Of a stretch of DNA of 64,000 nucleotides, positions 31,601-40,396 are shown piece by piece. Source of the stretch: Aurantiochytrium sp. KH105 (taxonomy: Eukaryota > Sar > Bigyra > Thraustochytrida > Thraustochytriidae); assembly GCA_003116975.1 (NCBI GenBank), contig BGKB01000013.1, positions 124,001 through 188,000 of the forward strand. Reading direction: 5' to 3'. The position numbers and the translations under genes were made by a program. The first letter of the stretch is position 1; every line of letters starts with the position of its first letter. Under the pieces are notes generated by a model. That model saw only the letters and a list, made by a program, of their open reading frames with translations. It did not search any database and was not told where the DNA came from.

Positions 31601-32155
31601 GAATGCGGTTGAAACGCTAAGCGAGAGCGAGAAAATGACGCCAACAGAGACGCCGAGTTCGGGGCCAATGCTCCTAGAGATCATAAAGTACGCGCCTCCG
31701 CCCTTCATGGTCCCGTTGGTGGAGATGGCTGCGAGGCTTAGCGCTGTCATGACATTAACAAATGTGCCTGCGCAGAGCATGACAAAGACCCCGAAGAACC
31801 CTGCCTCACCGACGGCCCAGCTCATGCGCACAAAGAGAACGGCGCCGAGGATGGATGAGAGGCACGGGAAGAAGACCCCTTCGAGGGTCCCAAGACCATT
31901 TGCTCTGTACTGACTGCGACTCCGGATCCCGCGCAATCGGGCCCGCGACGCGGGACCCCGTCTCCTTGGTCCCGAGCTACTGTTGTTGCTACCATTGTGG
32001 TGACTGCTGTTGTAGTTGCTGTTGCTGTTGCTGATGCTGTGCCCGCTGCCGCTGCCGCTGGTGCTGGTGAGACTGCCGCTGTTGAAGCCGGCATCACTGG
32101 CGCCAGCACCAAGCAGAGGGGCCTCGTGCGAGCCAAGCGGCGTAAGCTGGTGCAT
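28625..32155 (-). CDS. SLC12 cation-chloride cotransporter, KCC-like
   Basis: 1176 residues from the ATG at 32155. It carries chloride with potassium (and/or sodium) across a membrane. A Ser/Asn/Gly-rich N-tail (about 90 residues) leads into LGTLEGVFFPCLSSILGAVL, the SLC12 TM1 signature, and about 12 membrane helices; the TM6 region FPAFTGITAGAGSSGKLRDP matches KCC FPSVTGIMAG-SGDLRD. A long cytosolic C-domain with an acidic, disordered insert follows. The extreme C-terminus has the KCC-style block YIENLRVLTQGLPPVVL. The large extracellular loop usual between TM5 and TM6 in KCCs is only about 50 residues. The frame stays open upstream to 32344, with another ATG at 32296, but that extension is translated from a CTTG microsatellite. 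Confidence 0.93.
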   Translation of the reverse strand: MHQLTPLGSHEAPLLGAGASDAGFNSGSLTSTSGSGSGHSISNSNSNYNSSHHNGSNNSSSGPRRRGPASRARLRGIRSRSQYRANGLGTLEGVFFPCLSSILGAVLFVRMSWAVGEAGFFGVFVMLCAGTFVNVMTALSLAAISTNGTMKGGGAYFMISRSIGPELGVSVGVIFSLSLSVSTAFSLIAFAETFVNSFLCDEDAENCTTFVENRAHLSTLIASLTLLVLTAAASTVGTAMGKLTNLITGVMMASVVLGIASLLFVPGGEAKPSMSRFMENFWFNFSSPLPVPEPSTSTSNVDAGQSFLSVFVIIFPAFTGITAGAGSSGKLRDPAASIGPGTLRAIAFTVSLYLLLICVFALTLPRQTLKENRTIFKDECVVPGFIIVGILTCSLSSALGNIQGSARLLQSLARDGLLPLLAPFKQGSAREDEPQVALGLCWAVAQICLLYGRLDAIAALVTDCVLLVYIFLNLACFALRMTSAPNFRPRFAYFSWHTALAGALSALFIIFITSPQQGMLAFCMLAGLAYYVHVTAPVTPWGDVSQALIYHQVRKYLLRLDLRRSHPKFWRPSVLFLPRYPKGQFALLNFCNNLKKGGLYVVGNVLIARQPEKGVLAEMPDFALACERLKQLWVDFFAQTGAKAFHEVVLAPSLVSGMRSLLMSAGLGGLRPNTVCIQAFQSTSSSGPSPSSSAAASFSHTSAAAQHLGNNAIVDNTMAPSAQGATFSTNSDLPPTSSPRPLSSQYTSSISFSDTKASAMLDEINHLVDTFAEDAEAETDAEAKVNFCETLADILVLEKNLLVAEHFDRLDKNLIMECKRRRDAAGHRRSSRFPFRSSPASSLGLCFPGARAQDAHDEIEINNDVVHDGSALEIDIETNEEAQRAHLDDTVDVPYHLGESSELDEEAADDVNESDDGARVRTAQSFSFPSSLQGTPIREETLEDDELDRLTTIDLWSTDESDWNDPSGTLALQMQLAFGLHRCNIWEDHTKLRVIAACPSVTHARGSDEAKRSAFQAYETLRKLLRAIRVEAEILVLPAVGAALFEEHTALAEDDDFADVGNSSSAAIDSAQNQLEDLGPVSSSHSALRRVRRNPRTHPLTELEHCAELNAMVQEHSGNKACVVFLPLPRPPSHSRINTRNAAIYIENLRVLTQGLPPVVLACPGSNIDPIVTTEI

Positions 32156-32744
32156 GCCCGCTCCTCCTTCCAGCGCTCCCGCTTTGCGCCGGAGTCCTCT
32201 GGCTTGCTTGCTTGCTTGCTCGCTTGCTTTCTTGCTTGATTGTTTGACGCACGCATCTCTCACCGACTTTTGTCGATTTATACATGAATCGAGCATGAAA
32301 GGCGAACAAGAGGGAAGGAAAGAGGGAGGAAGATGGGACGGCACAACTCACCGCGGCTTTTACCGGCACGACTTTACAGAAGAGACGAATTGAGGCGACA
32401 ACGTGCGTGCAGAAGAAATGCACGCCTGACGAACACAAACGTCTCATGTTTGGCATGGCGGTCAAGGCGATCTATGGCGGTCAAGGCAATCTATCTATCC
32501 ATCGGCTTCAAGCATTGGCTTCAAGCGAGTCAAAAATCATACATGAGCTTTGCCATTATTTGTAACGAGCGAGCGACATCACAGGTATGGTGTCTTGTTG
32601 TGTGTGATGCCGACGCAAAGGGGTTGTGGCCAAGCCAAGACATATCGTGTGTGGAACCACTGTCAGGTCGAGTCGGGAGCGCGAGAGATATCAATCACAT
32701 TTGAGGCGCCCAAAGAGAAAGAGATTGCCCTCTTTGGACATGGT
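32156..32744. other. Intergenic with (CTTG)n run
   Basis: About 590 bases between the cotransporter start and the 3' end of the first four-helix membrane gene. A CTTG/CTCG microsatellite lies at about 32198-32240, directly upstream of the cotransporter start codon. No gene supported. Confidence 0.5.
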
Positions 32745-33299
32745 TTAGGCCTTGGACATCATGGTATCGGTCTCCGAGACAGGAGCCTCTGAGGTGTTTG
32801 CGTTGTGTTGCTGGTTCAGGGGTTCGCCCTGGCGCTTGCCGTTGTCGACGTCTTCGCTCGCGCGGGTGAAGAGCGCGAGGCAGATGAGCCAGGCAGCAAA
32901 GGCGGCCGTAATGATCTGAAATGCAAAGCCATACCCATACTTTACGCCGAGATAGTCGGCGAGGAACTCCTCGTCCCGCACGTGGACCACCACGAGACCA
33001 ACTGCAGCCATCGAAGCGCCGACCACGCCGCAGTTGAGCACGGTCACGAGCACGTACACCTTGTTGATACAGCAGCACGCCAAGAAGGCGAGGCCGCTCG
33101 AGAGCACCGCGAGCGCGAGCGCCACCGCGCTGCTCTTCATGGCGGCGTCCAGCCAATCCTTCTCAATCGCATTGTCCCCCACCAGGCTCACCTCGACCCC
33201 CGTGTTATCGAACTCGATCCACACGCCGCCCAGCGCGACCGCCGCGAAGACCACGTTCAGGGCCGCCGCGCCCACGGTCAGCAGCGCCATGAACCCCAT
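32745..33299 (-). CDS. Small four-helix membrane protein A (claudin-like plan)
   Basis: 184 residues from the ATG at 33299. Four hydrophobic helices at about 5-27, 53-75, 80-106 and 124-145, with a first loop of about 25 residues and a polar C-tail (GKRQGEPLNQQHNANTSE). Trp27 marks the end of helix 1 (GGVWIEF), which also occurs at the same place in the two other small membrane proteins in this window. The plan resembles claudin/PMP22-type tetraspans, but the disulphide cysteines of claudin loop 1 are absent, so I do not assign the family. Upstream in-frame sequence is a CTG/GCT-repeat product and is left out. Function unknown. Confidence 0.75.
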   Translation of the reverse strand: MGFMALLTVGAAALNVVFAAVALGGVWIEFDNTGVEVSLVGDNAIEKDWLDAAMKSSAVALALAVLSSGLAFLACCCINKVYVLVTVLNCGVVGASMAAVGLVVVHVRDEEFLADYLGVKYGYGFAFQIITAAFAAWLICLALFTRASEDVDNGKRQGEPLNQQHNANTSEAPVSETDTMMSKA

Positions 33300-35579
33300 C
33301 ACTGCCGCCGCCTTGCTCCTTGCTTGCCTCCTCGCCTGCTCGCCTGCCTCGCTGCTGCTGCTGCTGCTGCTGCTCGCTGTCGATGCGGGTCTGCCGCTGC
33401 GCCGAGGCGGGCTTCTTCGCTGCTGCTGCTGCTGCTGCACGCGCACTAGATGATGAATCGATGCGTCGATCGGATGTAGTAGTACTATGGCGAAGTGGTT
33501 TGGTACAGCCTTTCTGACATGGTAGTACCACTGGTCGTAGCGCCACTGCGACGAATGCGCCCCGAGATTCCAGATTCCTTTCGCGTCCCGCGCTCGGCCG
33601 CGGCGCGATGCGATGCGCCGCGCGACGCACGCGCCGGCCCCGCAGCCTCGCCTCCCTCGCCGCGGCCTCCCCGTGACGGCCGCCCGACGGACGCGAGGCG
33701 CGGGACGAGCGCTCTTGCCCGGCGCCGCTCTCCGGCGACGGGAGCACGCGCCTCGCAGCTGGCTGCAGCTGCAGCTGCAGGCAGGTCTGGGCCGGCTGCG
33801 CTCGGGGCTGGCTGCCGCGCTCTCGCGGCGCGCGGGGCCGAGACGTGACGCGCGACGTGCGACGCGACGCGAGCCTTGACAGGCCATCTCGTTTCATCCC
33901 ATCGCATCGTATCTCAACTCATCTCATCTCAACTCGTCTCAACCCGTCTCTTGTCGTGTCAGGTCAGGCCAGGCCGTCGCGCAGCCCAGGCCGCGCCGTC
34001 GCCAGCGCTGGCCCGGCGACGCAGCCCGTGCAGGCGCTCGGGCGCCCTTCCTTTGCGCCGCGCCGAGGGACGCGCGCTCGAAGCGAAACGAAGCACGCGA
34101 CGCGCGAGGTGTCCACCAAGATTCGATCGAGCGAGCGATCGAGCGAGCGATCGAGCAATCGAAGCGTCACACTATTACCGCCAGGTTGCCTGGATGCTAG
34201 AAGGAGCTGCAGCGACGCGCTCCGCGTCGCAGTCGCGTTTCGATAAAGAGCCGCGGGTCTATAGGGCCACGGCGGCCAGTCTGCAACCTCGCGGATCTCG
34301 CGGATCTCGGGCCCGGCTGCACGGGAATGATGAACGAGGGAGAGAGAGTGAGTGGGTGAGTGAGTGAAGGGACGCGCGCTGCATGGGACGAATCTTGGGG
34401 CGCGTGTGTCTGGCTCTGGCCCTGGCCGGACTGACAGTGAGTAGGAGAAGCTGGAGTGGACATGGCTTTCTGGGACGAGAGGGTGCCCGTGAGCGGGTTT
34501 CGCTTTGTTTGGATAGAAGCCGCTTGGGAAGGAGCGTCTCCAGGTCGCGGCGTTGACGCGAAGCAGACGAAGGCTTGGAGTTCCCAAGAAACCAAGACTT
34601 TCCCCTCAGCTGCAGATGTGTCATCGCGCAAGGTACTCTTCCGCTGCTCAGAGCAGGCAAACGCTGAGTAACAATCTGACGCAGACCTGTATACGCATTC
34701 AGGCTGCCAATGCCATGGGGCGATCGCCTTAAAATTGACAGAAACCCTCGAGCTGGGTCAGGTGTCTGAGTATTCATCGACGATAGCACAGCATGTCCTC
34801 CTTGGGCTACAATGTCTGCCTTGACAAGAACTAGGAGCACCATTGTGGCTGTAGTCTTCCTCTGCACATTCTGATGTCATGAGCAAGACTTTTCTTGACG
34901 TTGTGGGTTCATAAGTCAGGATAATGTCAAAGCGTCACTCTTCTTTCATGGTCTCGCCAGCGCTTGCTGTCACTGCTGGTAGCGTACCATGAATTGAGGC
35001 CTGCAGGCGCGAGACCTTCTCGCCGATGTTGTGCTGTGACGGGTCACTTGCATCTTTTCCTTACTGATTTCTTTCATTTGCAGGATGTGGTGAATACCTT
35101 GATCTGGCATACGTTAATGTGATTGCTGCTCTCACAGTCGTCGAGCGAGAAAGGTATCGCATTTACATAAGATAGTTGGCTTTGTAATTGAAGCCTCGCT
35201 TCGCATGAAACACAATTAATGTAAGCTGCTTTTGTCGCTTCTCTGTCAGACTTGGTCTCTTCTATTTGTCTCATTGTGAGACCAAACGGATTAGGAGCCA
35301 GCTATGTGCGCTCAGAGGTTGGGTTCGAGAGAGATCTTTAAATGATGTTTTGTTAGAGTGAAAGCCAGACACCTTCGACTGGGATTCTCGCGGACGCACG
35401 ACCGAGGCGCCCGGCGGTGAATTTCTTCAGCAACGGAAAAAGACCTAATCAGTCATCGGTGTCTCTCGTCTCATCAGAAAAGGCCAAAAAAAAAGTGTTT
35501 TTTGTTGATTTGTTGTGAAAGATTTACGGACATACGCCATTCAGGCAGACTCTCTCACGAGCGAGTCGAGCCGCTCACG
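33300..35579. other. 2.3-kb intergenic region, no convincing gene
   Basis: Lies between divergent genes. The left part is very G/C-rich with a GCT-triplet run (about 33349-33380), CGAGCGAT repeats (about 34130-34165) and a GTGA/GAGT run (about 34340-34370). From about 34650 it becomes A/T-richer. A 202-codon frame on the minus strand (34259-34867) begins without an ATG and has no recognisable domain; I treat it as chance. Confidence 0.5.
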
Positions 35580-36905
35580 ATGCTGGCAGCGGCGCGAGGC
35601 AGACCTTGGATGCCCTCTTGCTCGCGCTCGCGCACATGGTCGTTCAGAGCGCTATCAGCCACTTTTGTGGTGGCGGCACTGGTGCTCGTCTCGACGATCT
35701 TGGAGATTGAAGTCGCTAACGTGGCCGTGCTCGCGTCTTCAGGGGAGATTGTGGTGAGTGCGCTTGGGGCGCGGCCCAACACGCTCTTCACCTCCACGCA
35801 GAGAGAACTGTTAGACCTGCACTGGCACACCTCGTCCACGCGGACAAGAGCCCTTGTCAAATATCAGCTCGAGCGACGTGAGCAAATTGCGGCTCGCGAC
35901 TGGGCTTCCAAGTCCAAGGTTTCTCTTGTAGTATGGAGCCAGGCAACACCCGTCTGGTTTGGAGACGTGCATAAAGGACATACGAATCCAAGCTGCAGAA
36001 TATCGTGCGAGGTCTCCTTCGATCGCGATCAAGCCACAACTGCCGATGCGCTTGTGATGATGCTTGATCGACCCGAATCACCTCTGCCTTCGAATCACCC
36101 TCCATGGATTGGCATTACCTGGGAGAACCTCATGGGTCACCAACGATACAAGTCCTTCGGCTCTAAACTACGCCCTTCGACCAGTGTCGAGGCGCAATTG
36201 GACGCGAGTTTGATTCGGGGCTTGCGTCCAGATCTCCTTGTATCCCACGAGCTCGATGCCGACATTCCCTTCCCGTACCCTCAAATTCGGACCTTTGTGG
36301 AACGATTCAAGACACAAGACCGAGTGGATGTATCTGCTCGTGTCCGGAATCAGCGGCGTGGAATCTATGTGCTCATTTCAAACGGGGATGCGCATATTGT
36401 CCCAGACCGGCTCAAGCTACTCAAGGCCGTGCAACGCGCAGGATTTCCTGTGGCGTCCTACGGAAAAGCCATGCTTGACCCAGACCTGCGGCAAGAATTT
36501 CTCAAGCTAGACGATGCGGAAAATCGCGAGGGTGCGGGCCTCGAATTACAAGGCTCATACCTCTTTAGCAATGCGATCGAAAACTCCTTTGGTGTGGACT
36601 ACGTCACTGAAAAGCTCTATTTGGCGCTCACTGCGGGTGCAGTGCCACTGTATTTGGGGGCGCCAAATATTGTAGACTTTCTCCCGGACAGAGACGCGGT
36701 GATTCACGTCAACGACTTCGAGACACCAGATGATCTGGCTCGCTACCTTGATCAGCTCAGTGGAGATCTTGATCTGCTCATCGATCGCCATCATGCCTGG
36801 CGTTTCCGCGAGAAACTTCCGCAGTTGCTGACGGACATTAGTCTTCTCGTCCCCTCGTCTCTCACTTGCGCCCTCTGCGAGGCAGCAGCAGACCTCCGCT
36901 CATGA
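35580..36905 (+). CDS. GT10-family alpha-1,3-fucosyltransferase
   Basis: 441 residues from the ATG at 35580. Type II Golgi enzyme expected to transfer fucose from GDP-fucose to a glycan. A single signal-anchor helix lies at about 24-41 (ALSATFVVAALVLVSTIL), followed by a stem and the catalytic domain. The GDP-fucose-binding signature of GT10 is clear at about 326-363: SYLFSNAIENSFGVDYVTEK followed by LYLALTAGAVPLYLGAPN. It lines up with the family consensus FENS...DYVTEK and ALLAGAVPVVLGAPN. Upstream in-frame sequence to 35502 has no ATG. The acceptor glycan cannot be inferred. It sits between small four-helix membrane genes. Confidence 0.92.
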   Translation: MLAAARGRPWMPSCSRSRTWSFRALSATFVVAALVLVSTILEIEVANVAVLASSGEIVVSALGARPNTLFTSTQRELLDLHWHTSSTRTRALVKYQLERREQIAARDWASKSKVSLVVWSQATPVWFGDVHKGHTNPSCRISCEVSFDRDQATTADALVMMLDRPESPLPSNHPPWIGITWENLMGHQRYKSFGSKLRPSTSVEAQLDASLIRGLRPDLLVSHELDADIPFPYPQIRTFVERFKTQDRVDVSARVRNQRRGIYVLISNGDAHIVPDRLKLLKAVQRAGFPVASYGKAMLDPDLRQEFLKLDDAENREGAGLELQGSYLFSNAIENSFGVDYVTEKLYLALTAGAVPLYLGAPNIVDFLPDRDAVIHVNDFETPDDLARYLDQLSGDLDLLIDRHHAWRFREKLPQLLTDISLLVPSSLTCALCEAAADLRS

Positions 36906-37246
36906 TCTCTCTCTCTCTCTCTCTCTCTCAACGACAATCGTCGTGCATGTGTACCACGGGACACTTGCGTTCGTCACATCAAGCGACTCACGAGGTTGAA
37001 AGCGCGATCCAGAGGAAGAACGGTTGTTGAATCATTACAAAAAACGATTGGCGATTTCTTTATTGTAAAAAGAGATGATTCGATGGAATGTTTTCCAAGC
37101 TGCATCTCGTTGCGCGCTCATGGTATCCTGCTCAAACCGTTCTCGATCTTTGGAGTGATCAAAAGTTCAAGTGCATGTATTCACGCTTAGCTAGTTTTAA
37201 TTATTAAAAATAGAGCCCTCGTTGTGTCAAGGTGCAAGGCAGGCGC
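36906..37246. other. Convergent 3' intergenic region with (CT)n run
   Basis: About 340 bases between convergent stops. A (TC)n dinucleotide run starts right after the fucosyltransferase stop (36905-36929). The rest is A/T-richer. No gene supported. Confidence 0.5.
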
Positions 37247-37744
37247 TCATGGCTCCTTGCGATAATCATCCTCGACCTCGGACGTGTTGGAAGCCCCAAC
37301 GCCGTACGTTCCTGCATTGTACCGTGCATCTGGAGTTGCCAATCGGGTGAAGAACATGGCAATCATGGAAGTCATTAGCGTCGCGACGGCCAAGACAAAG
37401 CCAATTCCAAAGGGCTTGTGGGTGAGTTTATGACAAGTAGAGTTGAAAAGCGAGATTGCAACTGCAGAGAATAAAAGAACCAAGGCTTGAGCAAGAACTG
37501 TAAGCTGCCAGCCACGCCTCTTGTTCTTATGGAAGCTGTAGACTGAAAGGACTGTGGCGAAACAACATGAAACAAACATGAGCACAATCAAGACCTTTGC
37601 AGCTCCAAGGCGACCATCGGCAACCGCAATTTGCCACAACGAAAACGAGTGCTCATCGATATCCACCCAGCTCGTCGCCATGGCCAACACCGAGAAGATA
37701 AAGAGCAGCAGATTGAGGCAAAGCGCTACCAGAGCGGCGTCCAT
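37247..37744 (-). CDS. Small four-helix membrane protein B
   Basis: 165 residues from the ATG at 37744. Helices at about 4-25, 47-69, 77-99 and 111-134; Trp26 ends helix 1 (ATSWVDID) as in proteins A and C. The tail is polar with Tyr/Asp/Glu (VEDDYRKEP). It is head-to-head with protein C, the two starts being 371 bases apart. No enzyme motif. Probably a paralogue of A and C. Function unknown. Confidence 0.78.
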   Translation of the reverse strand: MDAALVALCLNLLLFIFSVLAMATSWVDIDEHSFSLWQIAVADGRLGAAKVLIVLMFVSCCFATVLSVYSFHKNKRRGWQLTVLAQALVLLFSAVAISLFNSTCHKLTHKPFGIGFVLAVATLMTSMIAMFFTRLATPDARYNAGTYGVGASNTSEVEDDYRKEP

Positions 37745-38115
37745 CTTTCCTTCTCTTTTGTGCACGTGCCCGGTCCCCGTGCCTCGGACAGGTTTCGCCT
37801 TTTGATGGCGTTGTTCGCTGACGTGAAGGATGGATCAACGCCCAGCGCGAGCGACACCACGCAGGCTTTGCAGCGCGTCGTACGCCACGTCTCGCTTCTC
37901 TGGGCAGGCGGCACGCTTGCCCGTCCGCCCGCCTGCCTGGGCGGCCAATGGAGGACTGCAGCTGCTGTCGATCTTCTTTCAAGTAGTGGCGCATTGACGT
38001 TCGTTCTCTGACATACGTAGTAGGCTAGGACGGTGATCTCTTCTCTTCACTTTGTCAACGACGTGAAGAGGGCTCACATCATAGCGCGCACAGTCTCAGT
38101 CTCAGTCTCGCAACG
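37745..38115. promoter_or_regulatory. Shared divergent promoter region of proteins B and C
   Basis: 371 bases separate the start codons of two head-to-head genes, so both promoters must lie here (or overlap the genes). No TATA box or known operator was recognised; a GCCCGCCTGCC-rich stretch lies near 37915-37945. Confidence 0.45.
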
Positions 38116-38700
38116 ATGGCGCGGAGCGTCGCCGTGGCGGCCGTGGCCAGCGTCGTGGCGGGTCTGGCCGTTCTCTCCGTCACGGTGGGCCCTTGGCTCG
38201 AGCGTCCGGGCAGCGACAGCCAGCCGGAGGCCAGTTGGCACGTGCTGCAAGGCAGCAGAAGCAGCGATGGAAAGACGGCGGCGCACGCGATAGCCGCGAG
38301 AGTGACCAAAGCCTTCACGCTCGTGTACCTCGTGGCAGCCCTGGTTGCCTTTGCTCTCGCTATTGTCGCGCTTGTTCTTCCACTGAGGGTCTCCAAGTTA
38401 AATGCCACTCTACACACAATCGTAGGGTGCGCTGCTGTGGTTGCAGTCTCGATAGCCAAGGCTTCCGTGGAGGACCCTGGCGTTCACATTGCCCAGGGCT
38501 GGCGGATGGCTGTTTGCACAAGTATCATTGCCTTTATCGCTGCGTGCTTCGACATCAGTTTTACAGGGTCTTCTGATCGAAATCACCTGCACCAGCAGAC
38601 CAACTATGAGGGTGCCTACGGCGCAGGAGTTCCCGTCCGACTTTCAAAGCCAGACACGGGCTTCGAGGATGCCAAATTACCCCTCGCATCCGAATCATAG
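38116..38700 (+). CDS. Small four-helix membrane protein C
   Basis: 194 residues. Helices at about 3-25, 65-91, 97-115 and 130-150, with Trp27 at the end of helix 1 (VGPWLERP). Its first extracellular loop (about 37 residues) is the longest of the three and polar. The tail ends with acidic and Ser residues (EDAKLPLASES). The shared length, helix pattern and Trp position argue that A, B and C are diverged paralogues. Function unknown. Confidence 0.78.
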   Translation: MARSVAVAAVASVVAGLAVLSVTVGPWLERPGSDSQPEASWHVLQGSRSSDGKTAAHAIAARVTKAFTLVYLVAALVAFALAIVALVLPLRVSKLNATLHTIVGCAAVVAVSIAKASVEDPGVHIAQGWRMAVCTSIIAFIAACFDISFTGSSDRNHLHQQTNYEGAYGAGVPVRLSKPDTGFEDAKLPLASES

Positions 38701-38812
38701 CAGACCTCAAAATTCTCACACTCGCAGAGAAGCTGCCTGTCTATCTGTCTATACGTTGGATCATACATGTTTGTTTGTTTTTCTTCTTTTATGCTCTCGA
38801 CTTTGCCCCTTT

Positions 38813-40045
38813 TCAATTCATGCCTCGAAAACTGTCGATCGGATTGGATTTCATAAAATTTTGCACGTCCACGTCGGGCTGGCGCGCCATTGCATCTAAA
38901 AAATGCCAAAGTGCGCCGCCTTCACCAAAGTCCTCATCCTCGTCTTCGTTATCTGAACCAAACTCGGCATTTTCCTGAGAAGGATCGAATGTCGTCACAC
39001 GCACAGCATTCTCCGCGTTAAGAGCAGTCTTGGACTCTTCGTTGTCTAGAATAAGTGTATTGGCCGACGTGTAAACGTTCTCATATTTGGGGTTTAGCCA
39101 GATTCGTTCGAGCGGTTTAACAAAATTGGGCGTGTTGCGGTCGGTACGACCTTTGCGTCCGCATGCGGTCTGATCCAGGACCATGACGCAATCGTGTAGC
39201 AAATCAAACTTTGGCGCTGCAAATATGTGCTTGGCCACACCCTGTGCCACGGGTGCCGATGCAGAGGTCCACAGAGCGAGTTCGTACCCGCGTTTATGTC
39301 GCGCCCAGTGCAAGAGCTCGCGCATGTGCGGACGATCGTACACGTGGAATCCAAGCGGGTCCCGGTAATTTTCAGCGAGACCAGCGATTTTTGCTCGACT
39401 TCTTGCCACTAATACCCCATTTACGTCGAGGACGAGCAGGCGAGTGGGCCAGCTGCGCTCTTCGTCACCCTCTTGGTCGAGGAAATTGAGGTTCAGCTTC
39501 TTCTTCTTCTTCTTCTTCTTCTTCTTCTTCTTCTTCTTCTTCTTGTCATTCTTTTCTGTGTTCTTGTTTCCCTGCTTCTTGTCCGCTATTTCTTTCTTCT
39601 TCTCGTCGCCGGACTTGCTGTCTTCATTTTCTGTCTTGGCATCATTCTTCGCTTGTTCATCTTGATTACTTGAAGCTGCGTCGATCGATTCCGATTCCTT
39701 TCGCGTTTCTTCCCTCTTAGCAGATACTTGCCCATCTGATAGATCGCGACGAATGCCCTGTTCGTTTTCTGCATCTGGTTTTGCGCTTGTGGGATGGGTT
39801 GTGTTCGTGGCTTCGACGCCTTTTTTCTCCTCATGGGACGTTGAGGATATGCCTCTTCTTGCTGGGCCGGTTCTTTGCCTTTTCGGCTTGATCTCTCCTC
39901 CGTCCGCGCGTAGCGCACCTTCTGCACCAGCATCGACGAACGTTTCCTCATCCCCATCTCTTGCGCGTTTCTGCACTGCCTCCGTAGCACTTGTCAAAGC
40001 CGACGTCGTGGAAGAGGAGAAGGACGACGACGAAGTGTTGCCCAT
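38813..40045 (-). CDS. FCP1/NIF-type HAD phosphatase-like protein, myristoylation motif
   Basis: 410 residues from the ATG at 40045. It starts MGNTSSSSFS, a good N-myristoylation signal, which supports this start. Residues 10-165 are a disordered charged leader, followed by a run of about 17 lysines (about 167-183) coded by a CTT/AAG microsatellite. The FCP1 homology (HAD) domain covers about 200-380: LLVLDVNGVLV (203-213) is the first motif, LALWTSAS (256-263) the second, and LILDNEESK the acidic third motif. In catalytic members the first motif is DxDx(T/V); here the second Asp is Asn (DVNGV), a change also seen in a plant subfamily, so activity may be reduced or absent. The tail is acidic. 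Substrate unknown. Confidence 0.85.
   Translation of the reverse strand: MGNTSSSSFSSSTTSALTSATEAVQKRARDGDEETFVDAGAEGALRADGGEIKPKRQRTGPARRGISSTSHEEKKGVEATNTTHPTSAKPDAENEQGIRRDLSDGQVSAKREETRKESESIDAASSNQDEQAKNDAKTENEDSKSGDEKKKEIADKKQGNKNTEKNDKKKKKKKKKKKKKKKKLNLNFLDQEGDEERSWPTRLLVLDVNGVLVARSRAKIAGLAENYRDPLGFHVYDRPHMRELLHWARHKRGYELALWTSASAPVAQGVAKHIFAAPKFDLLHDCVMVLDQTACGRKGRTDRNTPNFVKPLERIWLNPKYENVYTSANTLILDNEESKTALNAENAVRVTTFDPSQENAEFGSDNEDEDEDFGEGGALWHFLDAMARQPDVDVQNFMKSNPIDSFRGMN
39498..39545 (-). repeat. (AAG)n microsatellite coding polylysine
   Basis: Sixteen or so consecutive CTT triplets on the plus strand encode a lysine run inside the HAD-protein gene. Its length keeps frame only in steps of three bases, and it is likely polymorphic. 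Confidence 0.9.
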
Positions 40046-40396
40046 GGCGAGGTACAAAGTCTGCACGACAGCGCCGCACAGGTTAGGGCCACTCTCTGCA
40101 CTTTTTGCGCTTGAGCAGGCACGCCTTTTCCCTTACGCCCAAATCGCTTCGACCAGCGGCGGCCTCGGACGCGCACGTGCGATCGCAGAAGCTTTTCGCT
40201 TTGTATCTGTTTGTTGATGGGCGCTCCAACCACCAACTGGACTATTATCTGCAGAACCCATTTTCGCCGCCCGGCGCCCTCGTGGGTTCCAACGGATCGT
40301 CGAGCAGATAGTAAGTACTTTATAGGCAGGCAGGCAGGCAGGCAGGCAAGCAGGCAGGCAGGCAGTCTAGGCCAGACTTCTTGCGTGGTGCGGACG
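40046..40396. promoter_or_regulatory. Shared divergent promoter region with (GGCA)n run
   Basis: About 350 bases between two head-to-head start codons. A GGCA tetranucleotide run (about 40325-40366) lies 30 bases upstream of the start at 40397. No specific promoter element recognised. Confidence 0.45.

Noticed and set aside
33485-33907. Arg/Ala-rich frames upstream of four-helix protein A
   Set aside because: Composition is that of G/C-rich non-coding DNA with GCT repeats; the membrane protein itself starts at 33299.
34259-34867. 202-codon minus-strand frame
   Set aside because: It does not begin with ATG, has no recognisable domain and overlaps other chance frames.
35300-35340. tRNA-like GGTTCGA box
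   Set aside because: The surrounding bases do not form a T arm, and no acceptor or anticodon stem is present.
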